Shown piece after piece: positions 1 through 13,201 of a stretch of 64,000 bases of DNA; position 1 is the stretch's first letter, and each line of letters starts with the position of its first letter. A model generated the notes under the pieces. It searched no databases. It was given only the letters and a program-made list of their open reading frames with translations, and had not been told where the DNA came from. The stretch is from Anopheles merus (lineage: Eukaryota > Arthropoda > Insecta > Diptera > Culicidae), in assembly GCF_017562075.2 (NCBI RefSeq), contig NC_054081.1, forward strand, positions 3,055,652 through 3,119,651, in the 5' to 3' direction. Position numbers and translations under genes: made by a program.

Positions 1-987
1 CAGTATGGTAGACGAAAAGGAGCTCGGTCTGCCTTCTTCTCTGCCAAGTGGACTGTCTTGTGGGCTCAATCCTTTACAAACGCGGCACGTAGAAATGAGC
101 AGACAGAACGCAGGTCCGTACGTCTGCCTGGCCGGGCGCTGCGCTCGACCATACCAAGCGGTGTGCGAGAGAGCAGGAAGCAGGAATGTAATGGCGGCAA
201 GAGCGGTAAAAGCGATAAGTTAATTGCAATAGTTTCTTGAGATTTTGTTCGATAAATCTTCACAACACACGAAACAAACAAAAAAATCTCCTAAAACAAC
301 AACATCCGAACAAAGATGACCACAGAAATGATAGCACGCACAGCACAGAGCGCACAACGTGTGGCGGACGTGTTATGCAATTCAATGATTTATCGCTGCA
401 AGATGTATGTACACGGATAGAGACACTCGCATTCTACCAGTGGGACGAAAAGTGCGGAGCACGAACCCGCAACACGAATTGCTTCCCTTCCGGCACAGGT
501 TTTTGGCTGGGCAGGATTTTAGAATTCTTACCGCCACCGACAGTAATGTCCCGGGGTATCGTACACAGGGGATTAGACGGGTAAAATAATGTACTGCCAC
601 TGCTGTGGCCTCCTCTCTTCGGAATCTGCAGTCTTGCACTGTGAGCAAACCAACTGTGTGTAAGATAAAAATATAATGTTAGACAATGTGTTTAACTTAT
701 TCCATTTATATAAAAAAACGCACAAACCTGAAAACCCATTTGCTTTAATCCTGCAAAATTGCTAGCGGCTAATTGCAAACAAGATGATTGATTATGACAG
801 CAAGCGTTGCTAGTGAAGCGTTTTTTGAAGCGTTTCTCATGCCGGTCGCTAACTTAAGTGTCACTTGTTGGTGGACAGGGGAGGAGGTGCTACTTAACGT
901 GTTTTTCAGTCATACCATTGCTTGTCATTAGTAGCGATTGTGTATACTAAGCCGTATACTAAGATTATTGGTAGTGTAAACATTTGT

Positions 988-1070
988 AAAAAGTCACTGA
1001 AAGCCAAGCTCACTTCACTAGCCTAGCGGTTGTTGTGCCAAAGAAGAAGAAGAAGAAGAAGGAGAAGAAG
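988..1070 (+). mobile_element. 5'-truncated tRNA-derived SINE
   Basis: The stretch matches the 3' half of the SINE at 42979-43190: AAGTCACTGAAAGCCAAG, a GGTTGTTGTGCCAAAG segment and a GAA-rich tail. A perfect 10-bp direct repeat, AAACATTTGT, lies on both sides (978-987 and 1071-1080). This target-site duplication shows that the copy was already truncated when it inserted. Confidence 0.8.
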
Positions 1071-1393
1071 AAACATTTGTTCTGAACCGAAATAAATTGT
1101 CACTTCACATTAGTAGCACAATAAAAATTCTTCAACTTTCGCCATTTTTTAATCCCACTACTAATGCACCTTCGCTCGGTGAAGCAATGTACTACATGTG
1201 CAGCAGCGCCTTGCTAAGCTCGCACACTACCTATCCCAACATGCCTACGCTCGTCTTGACGTTCGTCTGATGCATTCCTCTAAGATACACACACACACAC
1301 ACGCACATCTGTGTGTACTATTTGCCCTTAATTCCAAGTCGCTCCGGATACCGGATCCTAAAAATAGCAAACGTTTTTTTTTGCACTCAAACA

Positions 1394-1395
<2 letters not shown>

Positions 1396-1425
<30 letters not shown>
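1396..1425. repeat. CA microsatellite
   Basis: An uninterrupted CA run of 15 units. Similar CA runs occur at 11301-11342, 13171-13199, 16846-16879, 44483-44509 and elsewhere. They account for many Thr/His or Val/Cys repeat reading frames that are not genes. Confidence 0.95.
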
Positions 1426-1427
<2 letters not shown>

Positions 1428-2065
1428 GACTCTATATTCTCGCCACTACTTATCGTGAAAGTTGCTCCGGGCGAATCAAAACCGGCCAAACAGATAAATA
1501 AACATTACATTAAGCTAAAATATACCTACCCAGTAGTCCTTCCGGGGCCGGTTTAAGGGGTAATCCTCACATGATTAAGACAATAAATCTGCGAGGATTA
1601 CCACCAGAGCGCCGTGCCGGTTTGGAGGAGCACAGACATGCACAACCACACCATGACACACACACACACACACTCGTACGACAACTGTAGCACACATTCA
1701 AATATTTTGCGCTCATATGTGTGTATCTGTGGTGCAGCTGTTTTTTGTTGTTGCTGTTGTGTAGAAAAAGAAAAACACTCACACAACGGGGCAACGGGAA
1801 AAGCCCCTTTTCGGGAGGTTTGGAGCTGGCGTGATTTGGTATTCTGTTTCTTACTTCTAGCGCGCAATGTTTCTTTGCACCGCACGTCCTTGCTGCTTGG
1901 GTTGAGAGCGCTTCCTTCCGATGCCTCAAAAAAAAAGAACAGTCAGACAGTCTCTTTGTTACCCGACGGCAAACAAACAAATAAAAAAAAGAGGTAGTTT
2001 TACACAAATATGCATACATTGTGCGGTGTGATGCTCATAAGGCGTGTGTTAGCTAGATTGCGGCC

Positions 2066-2090
2066 CTGCTGCTGCTGCTGCTGCTGCTGC
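2066..2090. repeat. CTG/GCT trinucleotide repeat
   Basis: About eight units of CTG in a non-coding context. No exon supports translation as a Leu, Ala or Gln tract. Confidence 0.9.
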
Positions 2091-2567
2091 ACGAAAACCC
2101 GTCGGGTAGATTAAAGGATCGTGCCCGGGCAAAAGGTGCGATTTTAATTTCGTTTGACCAATTTCTGCATACCCTTTTGCATGGGGCCGAAAATTGCCTG
2201 CGTTCCGGGATTGTGGGTGCCAACAATTGTGCGGTTGTACATTGTTTAAGGTTGTTTTCTTTTTTGGTTTCGTTGCTGTTGTTTTTGTTTCCGGTGGAAT
2301 AAGGGCAAGCACTTGCAGTTTTACAATTTGTGTACCTGGCGTGGCTACAACGGTGAACATTTTAATTTGATTTGAAGTTGAAGCAGCACCAATTTTGCGC
2401 TTTAAATCTGTGCGGGTAGTGAAGAGTTTTTGGGTTGAAAATTTAGCCTTAAGCTGTACAGGTTACACGTTATACAAAAATACAAAAAAAAGGTTGTACA
2501 AAAATTGTAAACCCGGCTTAAAGATTAAAATTTAGTTTAAACCTCTATTTTCTATTTTTAAGTTGGC

Positions 2568-2995
2568 AGACTGAAATTTTAGCCTGTCAGCTGTTTGCAT
2601 TGTATAGCAGTTTTCGAGCAGCTATCAAAGTAGGTATGATATACAGGTGGGCTTATCCCAAGATGTATGAATTTAGAAGGCTGATTTTTATCGCTTCTGC
2701 TTCTGAATGAAGATTTTGTTTTGTGTATTCGTCAAGCCTCCAGAAAGCTTATTTGAGCAGAAGTTTTCACCCATCTTGTCAAAAAGTGATGTTCAAATTT
2801 GGCTATAAAAACATGACTATGAGACCACCTGGACTACATACACTATGATTCTAGATTCCAACACGTGATCTCTTTAATGCACCTTGGGATAAATGTAAAC
2901 ACCACCTTGTTTTGCCATGTTTTCGAGCAGGTACTCGAATTTAATTCTAGCTTTAAGGCTAAAATAATCTAGACTGAAAATTGCAGGCTAGAATT
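2568..2995. mobile_element. Possible foldback (MITE-like) element
   Basis: The left arm (about 2568-2665) and right arm (about 2880-2995) are imperfect inverted copies. CAGACTGAAATTTTAGCCT on the left pairs with a TTTAAGGCTAAAATAATCT region on the right, TTCGAGCAG recurs in both arms, and GGGCTTATCCCAAGATG pairs with CACCTTGGGATAAA. There is no coding capacity. Exact termini and target duplications could not be fixed by eye. Confidence 0.3.
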
Positions 2996-5900
2996 ATTTG
3001 TGATTTTGTACGGAGTGTTTACATGATTTCAGCCTCCAACTGTCAAACTCCATACAAAAAGCTGACTAGAATTGTGAAGGGCCCCAATTTCGACAAATAA
3101 ATGTATATTCCGTCCTGTTTGAAGAATCCGCTCTAAACGAGTCTCGCAATGAGCCTCCTAAAATAGTCTTATATTACGAGCTGTTCTTTGCCTTACCTTT
3201 TTGACTTGACTCAAACTGACACCTTTGAAATCATGATTTGCTTTGAATGACAAGCTTGATCGAATGTTTTACTGGTAAAAACGAAGCAAGCGACGCAAAC
3301 TCTTCTGACAGACTAATTGTCAAATTATAATGCTCTCAACAGCAGGCAATAAATTGATTCATTCGTGATGGCAGGTAAGCCAAGCGCGAACCTCCACCAC
3401 AATGGCAGATGTGCTGTTAATTCTAATTCATTCGTTTTGCTTGCTTTCTTGTCATATTTTGATGATTTGTAATGATGTTCAAAGTAGCTGAAGCTTGTTT
3501 CTCTGATATTATTATACTAAAAATTCTGACCTACTGCTACACAAAATAGTATGTGAGAAGCTCAACCACTCCACCGAGAACTGGTAGTTTTCGTTTGCTT
3601 GCACAGTAGAAACAAATATCTTGAATCAATCGCTTTTTAATGAGCAATCCAATAAACATCTTTTCATTCCACAGAAAACGTTTTCCTGCAGCAAGAAATG
3701 ATTTTCCAAAGATTCGGTGGATTTAGATGTTTATGATGTAAATTTTCACGTATACCATCGAGAAAGGAAGCAACGGGACACACATGTCGTGTGTGGGTAT
3801 GTGTGTGTGTGTGTCGCGCATCACTATCACATCAATGAAACACATTGTGCCTTCCAAGGATACAGAAAAGAAATTGATTAAGCTTCTAAATTGCAGCGGA
3901 AACGATGTGATAAACACTAAATTTGCTTCGCGCTTGCACGTGCATCAACCGGCGCAAGGTCCGCATGATAGTCACATACCCATGATTCACTCCAACCGGT
4001 TAGAAATTTCCCTCCAGTGGCGTTTTTGTGTTTTCCTTCTTCCCACTGCCGTTTGTTTTATTTGCTTTCCAGCAAATCCTCACACGAAGCAATAAAATAA
4101 AAAAAAACCAAAGCAAAAGCGACGCTCCATCACACCTCCACCGAACGGCGCAAGAACCGGCTGTAAATCCCGTAAACACATCAAACTTTTGCCGTGCAGT
4201 TGTGCGAACATGAATGGACCAGACCGGAGCCCGTGTCTTGTGCAGTTGGGCCCGTGTCTTGTGCCGTTGCCGTGTGCACCAGCACAAGAAGACATAGTGC
4301 TTCGACGACGTGTGGTCTGGGGTTGGCCACCGAAAGTGGCCACCGAGCGGGCACTGGAGCGCCGGCCAAATCATTAATCTTGGTTCGATGTTCCAACAAT
4401 CATCGCAAATGGCCTCCGGGTTTTCTTTGCTCGGAGCTCCGGGCGGGGGAGGGAGATTGGCCATTACTCCGGCGTGCAAGATACGATGCCGACCGGGCAG
4501 CAGGTCGGTTGGTTTGCGCAGGGGGGGGGGGAATTGCTGCGATTGAAAATCCCAACACAACGGCAAACCGATACACGGTCGCTCTGTTCGCACGTCCGGC
4601 GATTCTCGTCGGGATGCGATTCGAGCTCCCCGGCACGGACACTAAAAGGTAGTTACCGAAAGCCGTTGGCAGGACATTTTCACCGCCCCGGGCCACCGCC
4701 GCTCCAGCACACCGGCAGATATTGGAAATGGTGGTGCCGTGTGTTGCCGGTGCTGTAGTTTTGTTGCAATTTCAGCAAAGCGCCATATTTAATTTACCGT
4801 GGCAACACACCGGCCAAAGGCACTTTTATGGCCCTTTTGGTTTGATGCCACGTCCGATTGGTCCGTCCGTGTTGCTAGTTGCCGGTGGTTAACAATTTCA
4901 CGTTTTTGCCCAGTGCAGCTTCAGCAAATCTGTGTTCGAAAACTTTTAGCTTTCACCGGTTTGCTGCTCCGCAAACCGTTTCCGTTTGCTTCCATCGAAA
5001 TACAGCAGCCGTCGGAGTATGGCGCACTAGTCCGACACGGTGGTTAAAAACTTGTTGATGAGCTTGAACCGGGCGGGAAGGTTATAGTTTATTGTTAGTG
5101 GATTGTTGCTTGTTTCACGGTTTTAGTTTTGAGTTACGGTGAGCGCTCGCTGGAAGATACAAAAGCGGTAGAAAGTGAAATAAAACCCGAAGCTTTTATT
5201 TCGATCGTTTAGTGCCGTGAATCAATCATGTTTACCGGGCACTAGTAGCTGCGAATGACAGTTGGACTGTGGATAGTGGTAAATGTATAGAATGCACTTA
5301 TCCGATGTTGATCGACTTTCTACAATGACGTTATTGCCATATCAACGACTGATGGGTGAATTTGAAAGCGTTTGAAGAAAAGATACCCAAGAAGGACATC
5401 CCAGATGACAGAGATGTAGTTAAGTACCTTAGTCAACCAATTTGTCGCGATAGTAGCCGCTGTAAATGTTTTAGGCTTGTTTGAAGCGCTGCTTAAAAAT
5501 TAATGTCCCTTCAAGCCGCACTTTGAAGTGTGCAACAGAAAGTCGCTCGCTGAGATGCTTGCCAAATCGAGCAGCGAGTACGATTACGGCTCGACTGACA
5601 GGTCAGCTTGACGCAGCTTAATACCTCAGCAAAGCGCCCCCAAACCATGCCGAGCACTGGGCAGATCTGCGAGCAACGAGCATGCATTAAACAACGTTTT
5701 AAGCTTCCGCCGAGCTTTTAATTGTACATGACGCTAACGTGAGTTTATCAAACAGAGACAGGTTTGCTTTCAAATTCTTGTTCATTTATCTTCTTTTGGC
5801 TACCTCTAGGGCAGTGAGTGTTCACTGTTTGAGTGAGGACACTACCCAAGTGACATTTGCTCGAAATTGTTTTCCCATATCTGCTCGATTAGTACTCGAT

Positions 5901-8900
5901 ACGCTTGACATTGTGGATTTGTGTGGGATCAAGTGTTTTGAAAGCGCCAAGATTTGGTGTGTTCGTAAATTGACGTTTCTCTATCGATGGACGATGCCGT
6001 CGAGGTCTTTTTTCATTCATATGTATGGTTTTTTGATAAAAAAACAAAAGCTTATTTTGTGTGACGTTATTTTAATAAAAAATTGGTATTATTTAAGTAT
6101 AAAATGGGTACATGATCAACTATAACGATAGGAAACATCATTTCCGAGCGAATCTAGAAGAAAGTTACGAAAAAGCCGCATCACAATCCATTTTAAAGGA
6201 CTTTTTCTGAATTCCCTTAAACCGATGCAGTTTAAGGGAAGTTTAAGGCTCCAATTTAAGGGAATTTGCTCGAATTTCCGATAATTCGTGCTCAAAAATG
6301 TCGATTGGGTAGCAGAGACAGCGAACCTCCTTGTCAGTTTCGGCCAATATTCGAAATCAATTTTGTGTAATCTCTCCCCCTTACCCCGTGCGAGCTTCAA
6401 AATTTAAACAAAAGTGAAAATTATTTTATCCACAACCATGGGCGCTGCGACATTCGCGGCAGCGGATGAGTCGCGCGGCCATGTCAAAAACCTCAAATCG
6501 CACGTTTAATGAAATTTCATTTGCAATTAATCCCCATCCCCCACCCACTTTCGGCACGGGAAGGCTGCTGGCAATTGTTTTCGATATAAATCAGGCCCCT
6601 CCACTGCCTCCACCCTACCCTGCACCGCATTGTGTGCCCTTTTCAGGTTTTATTTTTTGTTGTTGCTGGGAGCTTGCAGCTTCGCCATTATTCATCCGCG
6701 CGGCAATTGTGACAGTACGGGAGGACCCAATCCCCCCCCCCCCTCCCCAGTCCAACATCAATCTGCCACTCTGATGCCACCATATTTATTGGCGCGGCTT
6801 TTTCGTGCCCCGGGACAGTGGCGGCGCATTTTGTGCCTTTATGGGTGCAACGGGCGCTTGACAGCCGGGTGTTGACAGCTTGGCCAACCGGTGGTGCACT
6901 TTTCGCGGTGGTAATTTCGTGCCCGCGTGGAAAGAGAGAGAGGCGAAGGAGAGGCTAGGAACGAGGCGGGCGCGACAGGGTCGATAATTTTATGTTCAGG
7001 CCTTCTGCCCCCACCCCTGCGTCGTCGCCACCCCTGCTGCCTCACTTTATTAGTGTTTACGCCTTGATAACATATCAAACACAGGGGCGGTATTTTTGAT
7101 GATAACGGCTGAGAGAGCATCATGTGTGTGTGTGGTGGTGCCTCTGGTTTTGCTGGATAGCATTTTTTTATATATATTTTGTTGAACTGCGTTTGGAGGA
7201 TTTTCGGGGAAGGTTAAACGACCCCAAAGCAAAATTCGACTGGCGAGCGGGTGAGGGTTGCCTGCGGTGACTGTCGTGACACAGTTCGATATCTCCCAGT
7301 GACGTAGATGACATTCTTCTCCGACGTCGCCGACGACAAGGCACGGATTTAAAGGAAAGCAGTAAGCCACGGCGCAACCGGCGAAGACCCGCCACCGTCG
7401 GCATATCTGAAGGACTCGGGAAGTAGCCGACATCGGCAGCAAAACCCCGCAGCAGTAGTCACACGGCGGCAATGCACTTTTTTTCTGGTCGGCAAAGATG
7501 ATTACCTATTTCGCGTTGCCGTTGGTGCTGGTTGCGCCCCTGCAACCTCGGCAGCAATTTGGCCGCAAAGATGTTCCGCCAGCGGGCGCCCGCTTGTCCC
7601 CGGGGACTTTACCCCAAAACACCGAAAACGTCAGCTTGACGTTGAGCCGTTCCGTCGTTATCTAAACTGTTATCATTAGTCCGGGGATGTGTCTATATCT
7701 CGCTCTCTCTCTCTCTCTATCTGCCCAGAAACGGTTTTCGGTCGTCTTTCGTCCAAAAACTAGTTGACCAGCTCAAGCCACAGCCCCACAGTAGCCTCCA
7801 GCGGGGAAAAGGAAGTGGGGGATGGCGTGGGGGGGGGTAGGGAGGGGTACTGAAGAAAACACATGGGATGATAAAAAATTGTGTTCGTTATCAAATTCGG
7901 TAGCTGCTGCGCGCCCGTAGAATGTGTTGAAATGTGTTTGCCGGGCTGCCCAGTTGGGCCCCGGAGGGTTTTGGCTTTTGTTTGCTTGTCTGTTTGTTTG
8001 TTTGTTTGCTTTTCTTTTTCTTTGTGTGTGTGTGTGTGATGTCTAAACAGCTCCCGACTGTGCTCTGCTTTCGGTGGGATCGTTGTTGAGTTCGTCACTC
8101 CGGTAGCTAAGGGAGCCGGGCGTTCCGGCGAGGATTCAATCGAGGATCTAATCTAGCGGTGTGCGCGCCCCGTATCAGCTGTCCGGTTTGTTGTATCTCG
8201 CGCTCTCGTGCGGCGACGATGCCAGATTTTTATGATGCAAACTGACGCTCAAGCATAGCTGGGCTGGGGTCGGGGGGACCCGTCTAGCGGCGTTGTGGTG
8301 TGATTGAAAATAATTGTGAAATTAAGGCGCGTTTGGTCGGGCAGAAAATGTTAGACTTTAACGCCGACAGTCGGCGGGTACTGCGAACCAAGCAGAGAGG
8401 AAGGAACAAAATCTTGCAAATATTTATATCCCACCACTTAAGCGTAAGCGTAAACACGTTTATCCGATGATCCTTGCACTTGGCATTGCTGGTGCTCGCG
8501 GAGAGGAAGCAATTGCAGCAAAGGAAGGCAACACGAAGCGCAATCCCGGGATAATGAGGTTATGTCCATCACTCACCTCCCAGCCTGAACGACCGCCATG
8601 ATTGTTTGTACTTTCGTTGCACTTTCCGTTTCCTCGCGTTCACTCCACTCATTCTTGCAACAAAATACAAAACAATAAAAATTCGTTCAAGTGGGTATTT
8701 CTTTTCTCATTTTTATTTTGTATGTGTGTGTGTGTGTGTTTCCCAACAAAGTCGCGATCTCGCACTGAACTTGAGTGCTTGGACGAACATTTCGTGTATG
8801 TGTTTATATAGGTATAGTGCAAGCCGTACTTCACTGACTGGTAGTAGAGAAAGTTGATTAGCTCATAATGACCGGGCGAAATTGTGTTCCGCACTCGACT

Positions 8901-9591
8901 ACGCCTTAGCAACTACTTTGTCCCGATCTTCGATCTTCAATCTTTGTCAAATTCACGCAACAGCTTGACCGTACTGTTTGCCCGAACAAAGCATTAAAAC
9001 CCCCAATCGAACCACTTTACTAAATACCTTCACACACCTCCTCCATCGCATTGCTGCTTTCCGGTCTGGGGCCTGATGCAAAGTTCAAGTGCACCAGCCG
9101 GACAAAACGAGCCCACTTCATGCCCTGGTCGGACCAGTGTCACATCGATTGTCACGTCGCTCGCTTACAATGTACTGGGCACGGTGCGTTGTCGCGGTTC
9201 TTTTAACCGATACGAGATAACGACGCCGAGCCGCAGTAGCCGCTTGTTTGTCATGTTTTAGGCGTGTTTAATGCATTTTTTTCCCCTTCCCGCAAAAAAG
9301 GCTGCTAGTGCAGGTGTGTCCAACCACCCTGCCCCAGGCTTGATTGGCTGTGCGCATGATTGATCGGGGGAGAAAAGTTAGAGTGAATAATTTCTGCTGC
9401 AGCGGTGCGCCAGAGAATTGTACTGCACGGAAATGGATAATGCTTAATTACAATGTGAGAAACATAAGGGATAATAATTAGCTTTTAGCAACCACTTGAT
9501 AAAGATTTCTACATAGATACGGTCGTCGATTTGCTGTAAGTTGTTGTGAATTGAAACGGAGAATAAAAGCACAGCCCGACCGTACATTCTC

Positions 9592-9818
9592 CCGGGCGGT
9601 ACCGTGGTACAGACGTTAACTCGTACGACTCAATAACATGCACATGCCGCCATCATAGGTTCAAGCCTAGAATGGGGACTGTCTCCCTCCGTAGCAACGA
9701 TTTGATTTATCTATCTGGTTGTGGATGGTAATAATGAATTAAGCCTCGTAGGCCTGTAATTAGGACGGGCACGTCCGCGAAGGACGGGGTTGTTACGCCA
9801 AATAGAAGAAGAAGAAGA
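9592..9818 (+). mobile_element. tRNA-derived SINE, diverged subfamily
   Basis: Pol III A-box-like (GGTACAGACG) and B-box-like (GGTTCAAGCC) segments lie at the head. The tail is GTTGTTACGCCAAATAG followed by GAA repeats. A 13-bp direct repeat with one mismatch, ACCGTAYATTCTC, flanks it at 9579-9591 and 9819-9831. The tail variant (TACGCCAAATAG instead of TGTGCCAAAG) marks a subfamily distinct from the copies at 27940, 42144 and 42979. Confidence 0.8.
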
Positions 9819-11300
9819 ACCGTATATTCTCGAATTTTATACATACTTGTAGAAGAAATATTCATATTTTTCTAATTCAACAACTTTAGACGTAATCCCT
9901 CGACAATGATTTAGATTATTTGGAAATAATGGTTCTAAAAACATTCAATCAATTCCAACATCTAAACGGAAGTGTTTGTTTATATGAACTACTGATCGAA
10001 GCAAAATTCTATCAATGTTACCTAAAGCCCAAAGCCGCAGAGCGACATCTTCATAGTTCCTATCTAATCGAAATCGTAGATCCTATTTGGTAGAAATCGT
10101 TGCCATTGGTTGCACGTTTCAATAAATGTTTACATAAACACCTTTACCTTAATATTAATTAATTTTGTATGTTACATTAGCGAAATAGTTTTGCTATCGT
10201 TACTAGTTATTTGGCGGAAAAAGTGATAATAAATGGGTCTGGGGTCATGAAGCCTACTCACTGTCGTCTGTTGGTCAGCCCAAGTTGCTCATGAATCGGT
10301 GAATTATGCTTTGAACGGCAAAACACGGCAGGATTTGAAACAATCTCTCGTCAACTTTTCTCTCTTTAAAATATAATATCTATCTAGCTTGCACCATACA
10401 GAATGAATTAAAAAAGACACAATAATTGATGAGTTTATCTCGCCGGCCGTCACTAAATAATTGCTTCCCAGCACTGACTGACCGTAACTTTGCCCCCCCT
10501 TCCCCGGTCCGATTAGCATGTTTTGCACGTGTGAACCGCCCGCGCGCAAGACTCCCTCGATCCATCTTGAGAAAATAGTGATGCGCGCTCGGGTTCCAAA
10601 ATTAAGACATTAGTAATGGTTCATTCGTTTTCAGCTTCACCGAGCGCGCGCGCGCGCGCCCGGGCCACACAGTGCATCCGCTGGGCGCATCCAATTGGCA
10701 CGCGTCACGCCGGCCTCAGCACCAGAGTCTTTCTCGCCACCGGTCCGACCGGTGCCGCTACGCTACAGCCGAACGAATTCAATTGCCACCAACCGCCACC
10801 AGGCGGTGCCGACGGATGGGGCATGTAATACATTCGTTGTTGAAGTTTTTTTTTAAATGTTGTTGGGCTGATGCGCACACGCTTTCCTCCAACAGTGCGA
10901 TTCTACGGCTCATTATACGCCTCATCAACGGCATATTTTGTGTGCTTGGGTGTGTGTGTGGTACAACCCCGACGGTATATAAATAAAAGTTTGTCTTTGA
11001 GAGGTTTTTCCCATGTCCTGACGCTCCGTTTGGGAGGAAAAGCGAACCGAATAGAAGCCAGAGGAGATGAACAAACAACAACAAAAAACGTTGAGACGAA
11101 CAATCTCTGACAGCGGGGAAATACGAAACGGACCAATAAAAAGTGGCTCCGTCGAAATGTATGTGTGTGTGTGTGGCTAGGGAAATAAAACGCATCCAAT
11201 TTTCCACCATCATTTCCTGGTTGGGCAGTGCTCCCCGTTTTATTCGTTCTTTTCCTTTTTGCACGCTTCGTCGAAGGTGGCTTAAGGAAACGAAACGACA

Positions 11301-11302
11301 CC

Positions 11303-11339
<37 letters not shown>

Positions 11340-11342
11340 AAA
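11301..11342. repeat. CA microsatellite
   Basis: About 20 CA units with one AA interruption, within the probable Ptx1 intron. Confidence 0.9.
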
Positions 11343-13167
11343 GATGAGGAAATGTAGGAGAGTGAAGAAAAGTGGGAAAAAGAATAAGGCGACCCTCTCT
11401 CTAATACACACTAAAACAGCACACGCACGCACCGAGAGCATTTTCACGCCCAGAGGACGCCACGCTGCTGCGCCCGCAAGGTAACGAAATCGTTAATCAT
11501 GACCGAGGATTACGCTTATAATCCGTTCGGCAAACAAAACCGCCCCGGGGACCGCCACCCGCCCCGACGATGGAAGAGCGTGGGTACCCGCCGCGACACG
11601 TGCGGTTAAATAGGCGCAACTAAAAAGCGCATCCTTCGTGGGTTCGAAGTTGATTTACTTTAGCGGTGCATGAAAGTCGATTAAAGTTAACGAGAGTTTA
11701 ATCTCGTGCATACCAACACAACGGTCGGCCCGGGGCCAGCCGCGACCTGCTGCGTGATTTGTGAGTTTTGAGCACATCTTTGCCGCTGCTGTAGTTGCTG
11801 TGTTCGTGCGCTTTTGCTTAGACGTGCTTATGCGTGCTAGTGGGTCCCGGCCCGGGGAACAAAAAAACACAAACTGCCAGTAGAACAGAGGTGCCAGTTT
11901 CGTTTATGAACTCCCAGCAACTCTGCAACTCTTTTATGGTTTTGTAGCTGTAGCCATCTTTAAGGCGCAGTAGTAGTGTGTTTTTGGGGGTAGAAAATTC
12001 TATGCTTCATTATGTTTTCCTCTCCAAAGTGTCATCATCCCCCCCTCCGAAACGTAGGACTTTATGAGCTAGCGTTTTACTACTGTTAGCGTCGCGCTAC
12101 GGTGACTTTTTAATGCCTACCGGATGGGAAAAATGGGCCCTGCTTTCGGGGTTTTTGTGTGGCAAAATATGTGTCTTTACCCACTTCCAGCATCCAACAC
12201 TAGGACTTAGATCTTCGCTGGTTTGTTGAGCGTTGCACAGCCTGAAGCTATGCAACAATAAGTAATTCATCATTTAAAAGATTTGTCTTCAAAAATAAAC
12301 TCCTATCTACACGTGTAAGATGTGCTCGAACTGCACGAAGCGTTGCCTGTAAGTTGGGTAAGGGAGCTTGAATGGAAAGGAATTCCTGATGAAGTTAACA
12401 TATCACGTTTGATACATATACGTTTGCTACTCCAAATTTGATTACAAGATAGGTTTACATATTGTTTGGATTGCGAAACTACAGCCAAGAACTATCTATC
12501 TTTCCAATCTATTAGAAATCTTTTCTAAATCTGTAAGCTATTTCCGGTAGGCATATGCTGTGTATGACCACTACCAACATTCAAATGGACTTGCTATTTT
12601 GAGTTTGATGGTAGAAGTAGAAGTATGGTTAGTAGCTATTTGAAGCGTCAGTTTTTTTTTGTCAGTTAGGAGAGATGTTTCTTGCAAAGCGGATGTAAGT
12701 ACCTTGTACCTTGGCTTGACGAAATATTATTTGATTGTCCTTTCCCGTGATTATAGACATTTATCGCACGCAGCAAACAAATAACTCGGCAACCAGTGCC
12801 TTCCGTCTTCCACCGCCCCGACACACACACACACACACACACATTAATAAATATGAAAAACCAAAAGGAGTGTGTTTCGAGTTATTTTCCATAATAATAA
12901 ATAAATCTACTAATAGAAACAAATCCCCTCATATTTATCTATCTCCGGATGCTGGATGCAGCATGCTGGCGGTAGAGATTGGTGGCGAGCCGTAGACGCA
13001 TACATACGACTACGGGAAAAATGCCCGGTGTGTACGCGCGCGCACAAACGGAAACAACGGGAATAGTTGGGTATTGAGAGCGACAGTAAAATAGGTATTT
13101 CCAGGGATTATGTTAACCGAACGTAGAGGATTTCATTGCAGATGGCTTTCGCCATCCATACCGACGC

Positions 13168-13201
<34 letters not shown>

